DNA from: Thermoplasmatales archaeon
GTDB taxonomy: Archaea > Thermoplasmatota > Thermoplasmata > Methanomassiliicoccales > Methanomethylophilaceae
NCBI GenBank assembly: GCA_012515075.1
Contig: JAAYZC010000026.1
Span: 1-32,697, forward strand
Direction: 5' to 3'
Length of the DNA: 32,697 nucleotides
Shown here: positions 7,726 through 15,244 of the stretch, piece by piece
How positions within the stretch are numbered: position 1 is the first letter of the stretch
Layout of the letters: each line of letters opens with the position of its first letter
The notes under the pieces: model-generated
Databases searched by the model: none
What the model was told of the DNA's origin: nothing
What the model saw: the letters and a program-made list of their open reading frames with translations, nothing else
Program-made: the position numbers and the translations under genes

Positions 7726-7736
7726 TCATCCGCCGG
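7715..7736. repeat. 22-bp perfect palindrome over two convergent stop codons
   Basis: The sequence is a perfect palindrome centred between 7725 and 7726, where the stop codons of the CbiP-like gene (+) and the ubiquitin-like gene (-) abut. Each strand reads Gly-Gly-stop, so both proteins end in -GG. As RNA it forms a stem on either transcript and could serve as a two-way terminator; there is no clear T-run. Confidence 0.6.
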
Positions 7737-7917
7737 AGGCCACGCGGATCGCCCTGACCCTCAGGTCCTCGGTCAGCAAGGTGTCCATGGGTATCGGGAC
7801 GCCGTCAGAGAGGAAGAGATAGGAGTCGGGGGGGATACCCAGGGAGACCATGGCGGACTCCACGGTCCCCCGGGAGCCCACGTCCTCCGTCCTGTCACCG
7901 AACAATATGACGGCCAT
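7726..7917 (-). CDS. ThiS/MoaD/SAMP-like ubiquitin-fold sulfur carrier protein
   Basis: A 63-aa protein, MAVILFGDRTED at the start and RVRAIRVASGG at the end. It shows the ThiS/MoaD/Urm1 pattern: a short beta-hairpin, GTVESAMVSLGIPPDSYLFLSDGVPIP in the middle, then an acidic turn (TLLTEDLRV) and a C-terminal di-glycine. Such proteins carry sulfur as a C-terminal thiocarboxylate, or in archaea can be conjugated to lysines (SAMPs), after activation by an E1-like enzyme. No E1-like, thiamine or molybdopterin gene lies nearby, so the pathway is open. I chose the internal ATG at 7917; the upstream frame to 7980 adds a charged, non-family N terminus. Confidence 0.75.
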   Translation of the reverse strand: MAVILFGDRTEDVGSRGTVESAMVSLGIPPDSYLFLSDGVPIPMDTLLTEDLRVRAIRVASGG

Positions 7918-7970
7918 GCCCGTATTATGCGCATCCCGGTTATCATCTTTGCGCCCCGTGTCCGGGGAAC

Positions 7971-7980
7971 GTTTTATCAA
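7971..7980 (+). promoter_or_regulatory. TATA box of the surface protein/exonuclease operon
   Basis: GTTTTATCAA is centred about 26 bases before the ATG at 8002, consistent with a leaderless message covering 8002-9125. Confidence 0.5.
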
Positions 7981-8001
7981 TGCCCGCGGGAATTCCCACT
8001 C

Positions 8002-8520
8002 ATGAGGCCGTCACCCGCCGTAATCCTGTCCTTCGCGGCCGTACTGCTGATTTCGGCGGTGCCCGGAGCGGACGCTGCGTCCTACCATTCCTTCACATGG
8101 GACCCAGAATACGACCTGGAAGGCATAGACGTCATCGTCGGGCACCCTGACCCCGCCCACATAGAGCACGGATCCACCGTGGGGTTCACCATAGCCTCGG
8201 ACATTTACGACGTGTCCCAGATGAGCATCTACGTCAGGGACTCCTCAGAGGAGGTGGTGGACCTGCACGAGGATGGGGAGGGGGCATATTCCCTGGTGAT
8301 GCAGGACGACTACGTCCTGACGCTGGGCGATTTCGTCCTCCTGCCCTCCGGAGGCTCAGAGGAGGACCCCGTGCCGGTCACGCCGGAAGCGGAGGGGCAG
8401 GCCGGGGACTACGCCCCCGCGGCGGCCCTCCTGGCCGCCACCCTCCTGGCCCTGGCGTCGCTCGCATACGGCACCGTCTCCGCGCTGAGGCCGCCGTACG
8501 GCAGGAAGGCGGTTCCGTGA
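8002..8520 (+). CDS. Predicted membrane-anchored extracytoplasmic protein, function unknown
   Basis: A 172-aa protein of no family I recognise. Residues 1-26 form a signal peptide with a hydrophobic core (ILSFAAVLLISAV) and an Ala-rich cleavage region (PGADAAS). A short acidic, beta-rich ectodomain follows (about 27-125). It ends in a proline- and glutamate-rich stalk, a single membrane helix (about residues 138-160, AAALLAATLLALASLAYG) and a short basic tail (RPPYGRKAVP). The topology is that of a type I surface protein with its bulk outside. The exonuclease gene starts at an overlapping GTGA, so they are co-transcribed, though a functional link is not obvious. The start is set by a TATA box 26 bases upstream. 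Confidence 0.75.
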   Translation: MRPSPAVILSFAAVLLISAVPGADAASYHSFTWDPEYDLEGIDVIVGHPDPAHIEHGSTVGFTIASDIYDVSQMSIYVRDSSEEVVDLHEDGEGAYSLVMQDDYVLTLGDFVLLPSGGSEEDPVPVTPEAEGQAGDYAPAAALLAATLLALASLAYGTVSALRPPYGRKAVP

Positions 8521-9125
8521 GCCGCCTGGATGACTTCCTGGTCGAGGACGTCTACGTCCTGGACACCGAGACCACCGGACTGAAGGGCGCCCCCGAGGAC
8601 GCGATCGTCGACATAGGGATATGCAGAGTGGACCTGGAGGCGGGCACCGTCGATACGGTGTACTCCTCCGTGGTAGGTCACGACGTCTCCCTGTGGAACG
8701 AGTACCGCCGGACCGCATGGATATTCGAGAACACCGACCTGACCCTGGAGATGGTGGCATCCGCCAAGCCCCAGGGGGAGGTCGCGGCGGAGGTCCGCAG
8801 CATACTGTCAGGGAAGAACGTGACCTCCTTCAACACGGAGTACGACCTCGGAAGGTTCCTCTACCTGCCCCCCTGGTCGTTGCGCGGCGTCTTCACGGAG
8901 TGCACGGACATAATGAAGGCGGCCACGCCGGTCTGCAGACTTCCGAGCCAGTATTATGGGAGGGAGTACCGCTACCCCCGCCTGGATACCGCCTACGCGA
9001 TGATCGTCGAAGGCGATCCAGCGGGTATAAACGGGGTGCAGGACCACCGCGCCCTGTCCGATGCGAAGGTGGCTTCCCACATAATGATAAGCCTCCGCCG
9101 CCGGGGGCTTTACTCCTTGCGGTGA
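8517..9125 (+). CDS. DEDDh-family 3'-5' exonuclease (DnaQ-like)
   Basis: A 202-aa single-domain exonuclease. ExoI is the DTETTG motif (Asp16, Glu18); ExoII is in TSFNTEYDLGRFL; ExoIII is DHRALSDAKV (His177, Asp182), giving the complete DEDDh set. Such proteins remove 3' nucleotides from DNA or RNA in proofreading, repair or RNA maturation; the substrate cannot be deduced. It starts with GTG overlapping the stop of the surface-protein gene. Its 3' end overlaps the convergent P-type ATPase gene by 16 bases. A paralogue without the catalytic residues lies at 11777-12334, on the other side of that ATPase. Confidence 0.87.
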   Translation: MSRLDDFLVEDVYVLDTETTGLKGAPEDAIVDIGICRVDLEAGTVDTVYSSVVGHDVSLWNEYRRTAWIFENTDLTLEMVASAKPQGEVAAEVRSILSGKNVTSFNTEYDLGRFLYLPPWSLRGVFTECTDIMKAATPVCRLPSQYYGREYRYPRLDTAYAMIVEGDPAGINGVQDHRALSDAKVASHIMISLRRRGLYSLR

Positions 9126-11716
9126 CCGTACACCCTTGTCATCTTCCGCCGGAACCAGGCGTCCGTGAACCTGTAGAGGAACATCAGCCTCCCGCTTCTC
9201 AGGGCGTAGCGGGAGACGAGGAACCAGACCGCGGTCAGGCCAGCCAGCGCCAGGAAGACCTCTAAGGTGACAGGCTGGAAACGGGATATCCCCAGAAGGT
9301 CGCAGAGCTCGGGTACGGGTACGGTGTAGACCAGTATCATCAGGCCGTACAGCAGGAACACCAGCACGGTGGGGCGGATGTCGGGGTGCGTGTTACCGTC
9401 GAGGGAGAGGAACCTCCATCTCGGGGTTATCATCAGCAGCTGCGTTATGCCGGCCATCACCAGGAAGATCAGCATGCCGTTCATGGCGTTGATCCCCGCG
9501 ATCCTCCCGATCTCGTGTATGGCGGGGTCCGTGACGTCGTATATGGTGGGCCAACCCATGGACGCGAGCTGCTTGTCCGTGTAATCCACCACGATCCATC
9601 CGTCGACGGTGCCCGTCCAGAACACGGCGTAGACTATCATCCCGAACACGGCTATGAGCGCGGCCATGGGGATCGCGAAGCTCATGACCCCCGGTAGCAC
9701 CGCCCCCTTGTTCTCCGAGGGAGCGGCCCATATGGCCATCATGAACGCGGATATGGATACGGTTATCACCGCATAATAGGATATCTGGGTCGGCAGCAGC
9801 GGCACTGCGTTGGCGCCGATCGCGGCGCCACCGATGAGTATCACGAGGACCAGCATGGCAAGCACGAAGTTGCGGGTCAGGTATAGCTTGAGTATGTCCC
9901 TCATGCCGGATACGGTCCTGCGCCCCTCCACAAGGGCGTCCGGGAGCGCGGAGAAACGGTCGTTGATGATTATCATATCCGCAACCCCGCGGGCGGCCCC
10001 GCTGCCGCTCTGCATGGCTATGCCGACCTGGGCCTCCTTGAGGGATTTGACGTCGTTTACGCCGTCCCCCACCATGGCCACGTACCTGCCCCTGTCCTTC
10101 AGCGTGGATATTATCTCCTGTTTGTGGTCGGGCTTCATGCGGCCGAATATGTTGGTATCCAGTATCGCCCTCGCCCGGTCCTCTCCCGAAAGGGCGTCCA
10201 GTTCGTCCCCGGACATTATCCTCCTCTCCCCGGGTATTTCCGCCAGCGTGAACAGGGCGTCCACGGTGGCGGGGTCGTCCCCGGATATCACCTTGAGGTC
10301 CATCCCGTTATCCAGGAACACGCCTATTGTCTCCCTGCAGTCGGGCCTGATCTCGTCGCTCACCAGTATGACGCAGACGACCTCCATGTCCTCCGGGACT
10401 AGGTATTCCGCGTCATCGGTGATGGGCCCTTCCCCGGCCCTGCACAGGACCAGGGTCCTGAGTCCTCTGGAGGATGCCTCCGCCAGGGCCTCCTCGGCTC
10501 CGGCGGCCGGACGGCATCGGGACCCAAGGGCGGACCATGCGCCCATGTAGAGGACGGTCTCCGATCCCCCCTCGGAGATCCTGACCGCGCTGTACTTCCT
10601 CTCCGATGAGAACTGTATCTCCTCCAGCAGGGAGAACGCGACGGTCCCGAGGGCGGCGGTCATGGCCTGGACGGTGCGGTTCTTGCTCCCGGTGGCGGAT
10701 GCGAACAGCGCGGCGAGACGTTCCGCCTCGTCCGGGTCCGTGAAGGGCACCATTCCCTCGTAGACGAGCCTGTTGGTGGTTATGGTGCCGGTCTTGTCCA
10801 TGCACACTGTGTCCACATGGCTCATGGACTCCACGGCGTTGGACCTCTGCAGCAGAACGCCCGAGTCCGCTATCCGGACGGCCGCTATCATATACGTTAT
10901 GACTATAAGCAGGAAAAGGGCGATCGGGACGATGTCTATTATGATGACCGCAGTCTTGACCAGGGTCTGCAGGTCGTTGCCGTAGATCATGTTGATGACG
11001 ACGGTCACGATGAGGTAGGCGAACGCTATGCCCATGAGGAACTTGGTCATGGCGGCGGTCTCCATCTGCAGGGGGGTGTTCTTCGTGGTGTACTTCTTGG
11101 CGCTGGCCAGCATCTTCGAGGCGAAGGAGTCGGCCCCGAAGGCGGTCACGCGGTAGTATCCTTCCCCGGTTACGCAGAACGACCCGGAGTACACCATGCT
11201 GCCCACCTTCTTCCTGACGGTGCTGGATTCGCCGGTCAGAAGGGATTCGTCCATCTCCATCGAGCGGAGCTCGAGCAGCTCGCCGTCCACCAGCGCCTGG
11301 TCCCCGGCCGTCAGGTGTATCATGTCGTCCTTCACTATCCCGGACTGGTCTATCTCGGTCTCCGCGCCGTCCCTTACCACCCTGACCTTCGGCCTCAGCA
11401 GCAGCGCTATGCTGTCCAGGCGGCGCTTGGCCCGTATCTCCTGGAAGGTGGCGACCAGTATGTTCATGATTATGATCCCGGTGGCCGCCAGCGCGTTGAC
11501 CGGATCGTTGAGTACGAGGAGGGCGGCTCCCAGGATGAAGAGTATTATGTTGAAGGACGTGAACACGTTCTTGAAAACGATGTCCCTGTAGGTCCTGCTC
11601 ACGGCCTGTTCGGACGAGTTCACCAGTCCTGCGGATCTCCTCTCCGCGACCTCCTGCGAGGTTAGCCCCTTTATATCCATCTCGGGGGACAAGGTTTTCT
11701 CGGTATAAATCGACAT
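9110..11716 (-). CDS. Cation-transporting P-type ATPase, CtpE/YoaB-like
   Basis: An 868-aa membrane pump. Visible are membrane helices M1-M2 (about residues 35-85), the actuator motif LLTGESSTV, helices M3-M4, the phosphorylation site MDKTGTITTN (Asp307), the hinge motif MVGDGVNDVKSL, and a C-terminal set of about six helices. The hinge block, followed by GIAMQSGSGAARGVAD and DRFSALPDALVEGRR, resembles Mycobacterium CtpE and Lactococcus YoaB. CtpE has been linked to calcium uptake, but the ion here is not certain. The M4 motif reads VPIALFLL where CtpE has VPEGL, so an acidic ligand is missing. I start at the ATG at 11716 (MSIYTEKT); the frame runs on upstream as a shadow of the neighbouring exonuclease-like gene. 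The 3' end overlaps the DEDDh exonuclease gene. Confidence 0.9.
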   Translation of the reverse strand: MSIYTEKTLSPEMDIKGLTSQEVAERRSAGLVNSSEQAVSRTYRDIVFKNVFTSFNIILFILGAALLVLNDPVNALAATGIIIMNILVATFQEIRAKRRLDSIALLLRPKVRVVRDGAETEIDQSGIVKDDMIHLTAGDQALVDGELLELRSMEMDESLLTGESSTVRKKVGSMVYSGSFCVTGEGYYRVTAFGADSFASKMLASAKKYTTKNTPLQMETAAMTKFLMGIAFAYLIVTVVINMIYGNDLQTLVKTAVIIIDIVPIALFLLIVITYMIAAVRIADSGVLLQRSNAVESMSHVDTVCMDKTGTITTNRLVYEGMVPFTDPDEAERLAALFASATGSKNRTVQAMTAALGTVAFSLLEEIQFSSERKYSAVRISEGGSETVLYMGAWSALGSRCRPAAGAEEALAEASSRGLRTLVLCRAGEGPITDDAEYLVPEDMEVVCVILVSDEIRPDCRETIGVFLDNGMDLKVISGDDPATVDALFTLAEIPGERRIMSGDELDALSGEDRARAILDTNIFGRMKPDHKQEIISTLKDRGRYVAMVGDGVNDVKSLKEAQVGIAMQSGSGAARGVADMIIINDRFSALPDALVEGRRTVSGMRDILKLYLTRNFVLAMLVLVILIGGAAIGANAVPLLPTQISYYAVITVSISAFMMAIWAAPSENKGAVLPGVMSFAIPMAALIAVFGMIVYAVFWTGTVDGWIVVDYTDKQLASMGWPTIYDVTDPAIHEIGRIAGINAMNGMLIFLVMAGITQLLMITPRWRFLSLDGNTHPDIRPTVLVFLLYGLMILVYTVPVPELCDLLGISRFQPVTLEVFLALAGLTAVWFLVSRYALRSGRLMFLYRFTDAWFRRKMTRVYGHRKE

Positions 11717-11743
11717 GGCGTCCCCGTGTCCGGGGTCGGAGGA

Positions 11744-11756
11744 AAGTACATACCGA
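11744..11756. promoter_or_regulatory. Shared near-symmetric TATA region for divergent genes
   Basis: AAAGTACATACC reads as a TATA-like element in both directions (GGTATGTACTTT on the other strand). It lies about 26 bases before the exonuclease-like ATG at 11777 and about 34 bases before the ATPase ATG at 11716, so one short element may serve both genes. Confidence 0.4.
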
Positions 11757-11776
11757 ATGCGAACGATGGGCAGGAC

Positions 11777-12334
11777 ATGGATCACGACGTCTACGTAGTT
11801 CAGATCGTGGCCGACGGACCGGACGGGTTCCCGGCCGACCACGTGGCCGAGATAGGGATATGCGGCGTCAGCCTTTCGCGCATGGATGCGGACTCGGTGT
11901 ACGGCGAAGTGGTGGCCCTGGACCCCAGGGAGCTGGGGAAGCGCAGGCTGGATTACCTGGAGGAGAGGGCCGGGATAACAGCCGGGGAGCTGTACGCCGG
12001 GACGCCCGAGGAAAAGGTCATAGGGGAGGTGAAGTCCCTGCTGCAGGGGGGGACGGTGGCCGCCTACGACATCAAGAACGTCTTCTACTACCATCTGCTG
12101 AACGGAGCCTGGGACCTCACGGGCACGGTCTCCTTCATGCCCGCGATATCAGCGCGGCTGGACAGGGGGTTCAGGCCCGCAGTCAGGGGGGACGAGAACA
12201 TCGGCATAAGGAAGGCCTACGAGGCCATGTGCCCCGGGGACCCCATGGGCGTCGGAGGGGGCAGCCGGGCGTTGGACTGCGCCCAGATGTCCGCCGCGGT
12301 CATGATGGAGCTCAGGCGTGCCGGCCGTTACTGA
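11777..12334 (+). CDS. Catalytically degenerate DEDDh exonuclease-like protein
   Basis: A 185-aa protein clearly related to the exonuclease at 8517-9125. Shared segments include DVYV at the start, EIGIC.V.L with SVY/TVY, EV.S(I/L)L in the middle and RAL..A......LRR.G.Y at the end. None of the catalytic residues survive: DTETTG is replaced by QIVADG, the ExoII segment reads AAYDIKNVFYY, and DHRALSDAK is replaced by GSRALDCAQ. It is an intact open frame, so this looks like a non-catalytic paralogue with a binding or regulatory role rather than a pseudogene. Start chosen by a TATA-like element 26 bases upstream; an upstream in-frame codon at 11726 is before that element. It overlaps the convergent TM2 gene by 23 bases. 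Confidence 0.78.
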   Translation: MDHDVYVVQIVADGPDGFPADHVAEIGICGVSLSRMDADSVYGEVVALDPRELGKRRLDYLEERAGITAGELYAGTPEEKVIGEVKSLLQGGTVAAYDIKNVFYYHLLNGAWDLTGTVSFMPAISARLDRGFRPAVRGDENIGIRKAYEAMCPGDPMGVGGGSRALDCAQMSAAVMMELRRAGRY

Positions 12335-12770
12335 AGACCCCGAACACGGAGCCGAAGAAAGCGTCGGCGAGCTGCGCCAGATACAGCGATATGTACATAA
12401 GTCCGACGATCAGCGCGGCTATGAACGCCAGGGTGGCGCCCAGCCATCCGCTCCCGGTCACGACCCTTATGAGGAAGACCAGCCCCCAGAAGAGCAGCAG
12501 CCCCGCCGCCAGGAAGAACCATCCCTTGGCCTCGCGGTGGTCGAGGTATATCTGGCCCAGGCCGTTGATGCCCACGAGGGGCAGGAAAGCGGCCAGTATC
12601 ATCGTCAGCGTGCGGCTCTTGTCCCGGGGTATGCCGCATCTCCCGCCCTCCTCCCTGAACGTTTCGCGGGAGACATCCTCCCGCGGTATATCCCTGTAGC
12701 AGCGGGGGCAGGTCAGGCTGTAGGAGGGCACAGTCTCGCCGCAGTGGGGGCATCTTCTGCTTCCTGTCAT
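12312..12770 (-). CDS. Zinc-ribbon and TM2-domain membrane protein
   Basis: A 152-aa protein. The N terminus is a four-cysteine zinc ribbon (CPHCGETVPSYSLTCPRCYRD, residues about 7-27). After a charged linker comes a TM2-type hydrophobic region: ILAAFLPLVGINGLGQIYLDH, then GWFFLAAGLLLFWGLVFLI, then a further helical pair (GATLAFIAALIVGLMYISLYLAQLADAFF). TM2 proteins with zinc ribbons are common in archaea and bacteria without an established function. The ATG overlaps the stop of the thioesterase gene (ATGA), so it is in an operon with it. Its last 23 bases are antisense to the end of the exonuclease-like gene. Confidence 0.83.
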   Translation of the reverse strand: MTGSRRCPHCGETVPSYSLTCPRCYRDIPREDVSRETFREEGGRCGIPRDKSRTLTMILAAFLPLVGINGLGQIYLDHREAKGWFFLAAGLLLFWGLVFLIRVVTGSGWLGATLAFIAALIVGLMYISLYLAQLADAFFGSVFGVFSNGRHA

Positions 12771-13210
12771 TCCATCACCCCCTCTCCCGACTTGAATCCG
12801 GTGCACACGCAGCTGGCGACCAGCTTGCCGTCGCCGTAGACGCGGATGTCGAAGACGTTGAAGGATCTGGATTCGTTGATGATGGAGGATTCGCACACCA
12901 GACGGTCGCTGACAGCGGGGCGGTGGTAGACTATGTTGCAGGAGTATCCAACGGACCTGCATCCGCACACGTTGCCCGCGAATCCGAAGGCGTGGTCCAC
13001 AAGCGCGAAGACCGCTCCCCCGTGCCCCACGCCGTTGCTGTTCAGGTGATCCGGCCTCATCTCCATGCTCAGACGGACATGCTCCTTCGTTATGCTCTCG
13101 ATCTCTATGCCGTTGGCTCTCGCGAACGGGGCGCCGTAGAGCTCGAGTATTATGTCCCTGTAACGGAGCAGACCCGGGTCCACTCTGCCTAGGATTTCTT
13201 CCTCCTCCAT
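12767..13210 (-). CDS. PaaI-type hotdog-fold thioesterase
   Basis: A 147-aa single-domain hotdog protein. The central helix and catalytic loop show the PaaI pattern HLNSNGVGHGGAVFALVDHA, with Asn/Gly/His-Gly-Gly before the long helix and the conserved acidic residue in LVDHA. The second half (YSCNIVYHRPAVSDRLVCESSIINESR..FDIRVYGDGKLVASCVCTGFK) is the typical five-strand sheet. PaaI-like enzymes hydrolyse acyl- or aryl-CoA thioesters; the substrate here is unknown. I chose the ATG at 13210 (MEEEEILGRV) because TTTCATAAAG lies about 26 bases upstream; a longer frame starts at 13243. It is the first gene of a two-gene operon with the TM2 protein. Confidence 0.87.
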   Translation of the reverse strand: MEEEEILGRVDPGLLRYRDIILELYGAPFARANGIEIESITKEHVRLSMEMRPDHLNSNGVGHGGAVFALVDHAFGFAGNVCGCRSVGYSCNIVYHRPAVSDRLVCESSIINESRSFNVFDIRVYGDGKLVASCVCTGFKSGEGVME

Positions 13211-13230
13211 GAGCCCACGTATGCGGTATC

Positions 13231-13240
13231 CTTTATGAAA
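13231..13240 (-). promoter_or_regulatory. TATA-like promoter of the thioesterase-TM2 operon
   Basis: TTTCATAAAG on the minus strand is centred about 26 bases before the ATG at 13210. It lies immediately past the stop codon of the next minus-strand gene upstream (13247). Confidence 0.4.
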
Positions 13241-13246
13241 CACTTG

Positions 13247-13816
13247 TCACAGGCCCATGTTGGTGCCGGTGAGTTCAACCTCCACCGTCACCATGCCGCC
13301 CGACTGGACGCCGGAGTAGACGATCCCGAGGGTGCTGCAGACCATGTCCAGATGGACCATGGTCTCGCTGTAGTCCGCGTCCCCGGACAGCAGAACCGCG
13401 TTACGGAGGCCGTTGACGGTCTCCGCCGTCGCATCGGACATCACCGGGTCTATCAGATGAGGGTCGTCCAGGTCGTACATGCACATGTAGACCGTGGGGA
13501 TGCCGAGGAAGTCGTCCAGGGTCATGTCCACCGTCACCTCATCGGTCTCCGTTCCGTCGTAGACGTACGTCAGGGTGATCGTGTACACATCGCCTTCCAC
13601 GGCGTCGACGCGGAACGTCTGCTCCACCGAGGATGAGCCGAACACGGAGGTGGACGATGAGGTGTACTGGAACCAGGACCCCTCCCTTAGGTCCAGGAAT
13701 GTCTCGGTGGCATCCGAGGGGGAGGGCCCCCTGTCGCCGTACATGGCGTAGCCGGCGAACATGCCGGCGAAAACGATGGCTGCGATGAGGGTCACCGTCA
13801 TCAATCTGCCGTTCAT
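13247..13816 (-). CDS. Membrane-anchored extracytoplasmic protein, function unknown
   Basis: A 189-aa protein with a single N-terminal hydrophobic segment (TVTLIAAIVFAGMFAGYAMYG, residues about 7-27) that could be a signal anchor, followed by an acidic, Thr/Val-rich domain predicted to be mostly beta (GSWFQYTSSSTSVFG, DVYTITLTYVYDGTETDEVTVDMTLDDF). No conserved domain is recognisable. The ectodomain pattern resembles many small surface proteins of methanogens that lack assigned functions. I chose the ATG at 13816 because the TATA box TATTTAATA (13840-13848) is about 28 bases upstream; an in-frame ATG at 13840 would overlap the TATA box. It is divergent from xseA. Confidence 0.72.
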   Translation of the reverse strand: MNGRLMTVTLIAAIVFAGMFAGYAMYGDRGPSPSDATETFLDLREGSWFQYTSSSTSVFGSSSVEQTFRVDAVEGDVYTITLTYVYDGTETDEVTVDMTLDDFLGIPTVYMCMYDLDDPHLIDPVMSDATAETVNGLRNAVLLSGDADYSETMVHLDMVCSTLGIVYSGVQSGGMVTVEVELTGTNMGL

Positions 13817-13839
13817 GGAGGTGGTGACCGATGTCCGCA

Positions 13840-13881
13840 TATTAAATACGTGCAGACCTGCGCCTTCGTCAACGATAAATC
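13840..13881. promoter_or_regulatory. Divergent promoters of the surface protein and xseA
   Basis: TATTTAATA (13840-13848, minus) is 28 bases before the ATG at 13816. GATAAATC (13874-13881, plus) is about 26 bases before the xseA ATG at 13904. Both fit leaderless transcription and set both start codons. Confidence 0.5.
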
Positions 13882-13903
13882 GGACGACGCCCATTGCCCG
13901 CTG

Positions 13904-15244
13904 ATGAACGAGACCCTGACCGTCACTCAGCTCAACACCCGGGCCCGCTCCCTCCTGGTGTCCTCGCCGGGCCTGAACGATGTATGGGTGCTGGGAGAGA
14001 TATCGAACTTCAAGAGGTACGGTTCGGGGCATTCCTACTTCACGCTGAAGGATTCCGGCAGCGAGATACGCTGCGCCATGTTCAGGCAGGCGCTCTCCCG
14101 CATAGATTTCGAGCCCGCGGACAGTATGAAGGTGACGGCCTTCGGACACATCGACATATATGTGGAGCGGGGTTCCTACCAGTTCGTGGTGGAGACCATG
14201 AAGCGCTCCGGTGTCGGGGAGCTCTACGCCGCATACGAGGATCTGAAGAGGAGGCTCGAGGCGGAGGGGCTCTTCGATCCCGCCAGGAAGAGGAGGCTCC
14301 CCGTGTACCCTCGGGTGATCGGGGTGGTGACCTCCGAGACGGGCGCCGTGATACACGACATAATCACGACCACCGGAAGGAGGTTCCCCGCCGACATCCT
14401 ACTATGCCCCGCCCAGGTACAGGGGGAGGGCGCCGCAGAGTCTGTGGCGGCGGGTATCGCGGTTCTCAACAGGGCCGGCGTCGACGTCATAATCGTGGGA
14501 CGCGGCGGCGGGTCGATAGAGGACCTCTGGGCCTTCAACGAGGAGAAGGTGGCCAGAGCCATAGCCGCGTCCGCCGCCCCCGTGATATCCGCAGTGGGGC
14601 ACGAGACCGACTTCACCATAGCCGACCTGGTGGCCGACTTCAGGGCCCCCACCCCCACGGGGGCGGCCGAGATCGCGCTGCGGGACCGGAAGGAGGTCGC
14701 GAAGCAGATCGATTCGCTGTCGCTGATGCTGGACCGGGCGCTGATGTCGGCGGTCGGGACCATGAGGAGCCGCTTCGGGATGCTGGATTCCAAACTGTCG
14801 CCCAGGAGAGCGGGGGACCTCGTCCGGACGCTCTCGCAGGAGCTCGGGGCCCTCCGTGGGAGGGCCGATGCCGCCCTGATGCGGAAGACCGACAGGATGG
14901 GGCGCGGATTCTACGTGCTGGATGCGAAGCTGGTCCCCAGAAGGGCCAGGGACGCCGTTATGCAGCACCAGATGAAGGTGGCCGACCTCTCGGATTCCAT
15001 GGCGCAGGCGGTGTCCAGGATGTCGGAAGGCCGGCGCAGGGACCTCGGTTTCCTCTCGGAGAGGCTGGAGGCTCTGGACCACCGCCGCGTCCTGGGCAGG
15101 GGGTACAGCTACGTGAGGGACCCCGGGGGGAGGGTGCTTTCCTCGGTGTCCCAGCTGGCGCCCGGATCCGGAGTGGAGATAGTGATGAGGGACGGGACGG
15201 CCCGGGCCGCCGTCGAGAGCGCAAGGAGGTATTCAGATGGATGA
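13904..15244 (+). CDS. xseA: Exodeoxyribonuclease VII large subunit
   Basis: A 446-aa protein matching XseA in order and length. The N-terminal OB-fold (about residues 1-100) has VLGEISNFKRYGSGHSYFTLKD and CAMFRQA. The catalytic core follows, with YPRVIGVVTSETGAVIHDI, the glycine-rich IIVGRGGGSIEDLWAFNEEKVARAI and the metal-site region SAVGHETDFTIADLVADFRAPTPTGAAE. A coiled-coil C-terminal arm contains two similar repeats (LDSKLSPRRAGD and LDAKLVPRRARD). ExoVII degrades single-stranded DNA from both ends. It is common in bacteria and patchy in archaea. Start chosen by the TATA-like box 26 bases upstream. The stop overlaps xseB by 8 bases. Confidence 0.95.
   Translation: MNETLTVTQLNTRARSLLVSSPGLNDVWVLGEISNFKRYGSGHSYFTLKDSGSEIRCAMFRQALSRIDFEPADSMKVTAFGHIDIYVERGSYQFVVETMKRSGVGELYAAYEDLKRRLEAEGLFDPARKRRLPVYPRVIGVVTSETGAVIHDIITTTGRRFPADILLCPAQVQGEGAAESVAAGIAVLNRAGVDVIIVGRGGGSIEDLWAFNEEKVARAIAASAAPVISAVGHETDFTIADLVADFRAPTPTGAAEIALRDRKEVAKQIDSLSLMLDRALMSAVGTMRSRFGMLDSKLSPRRAGDLVRTLSQELGALRGRADAALMRKTDRMGRGFYVLDAKLVPRRARDAVMQHQMKVADLSDSMAQAVSRMSEGRRRDLGFLSERLEALDHRRVLGRGYSYVRDPGGRVLSSVSQLAPGSGVEIVMRDGTARAAVESARRYSDG

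Noticed and set aside
11777-12334. Pseudogene label for the exonuclease-like gene
   Set aside because: Catalytic residues are lost, but the frame is intact, has a plausible promoter and keeps family core motifs, so a non-catalytic protein is more likely.
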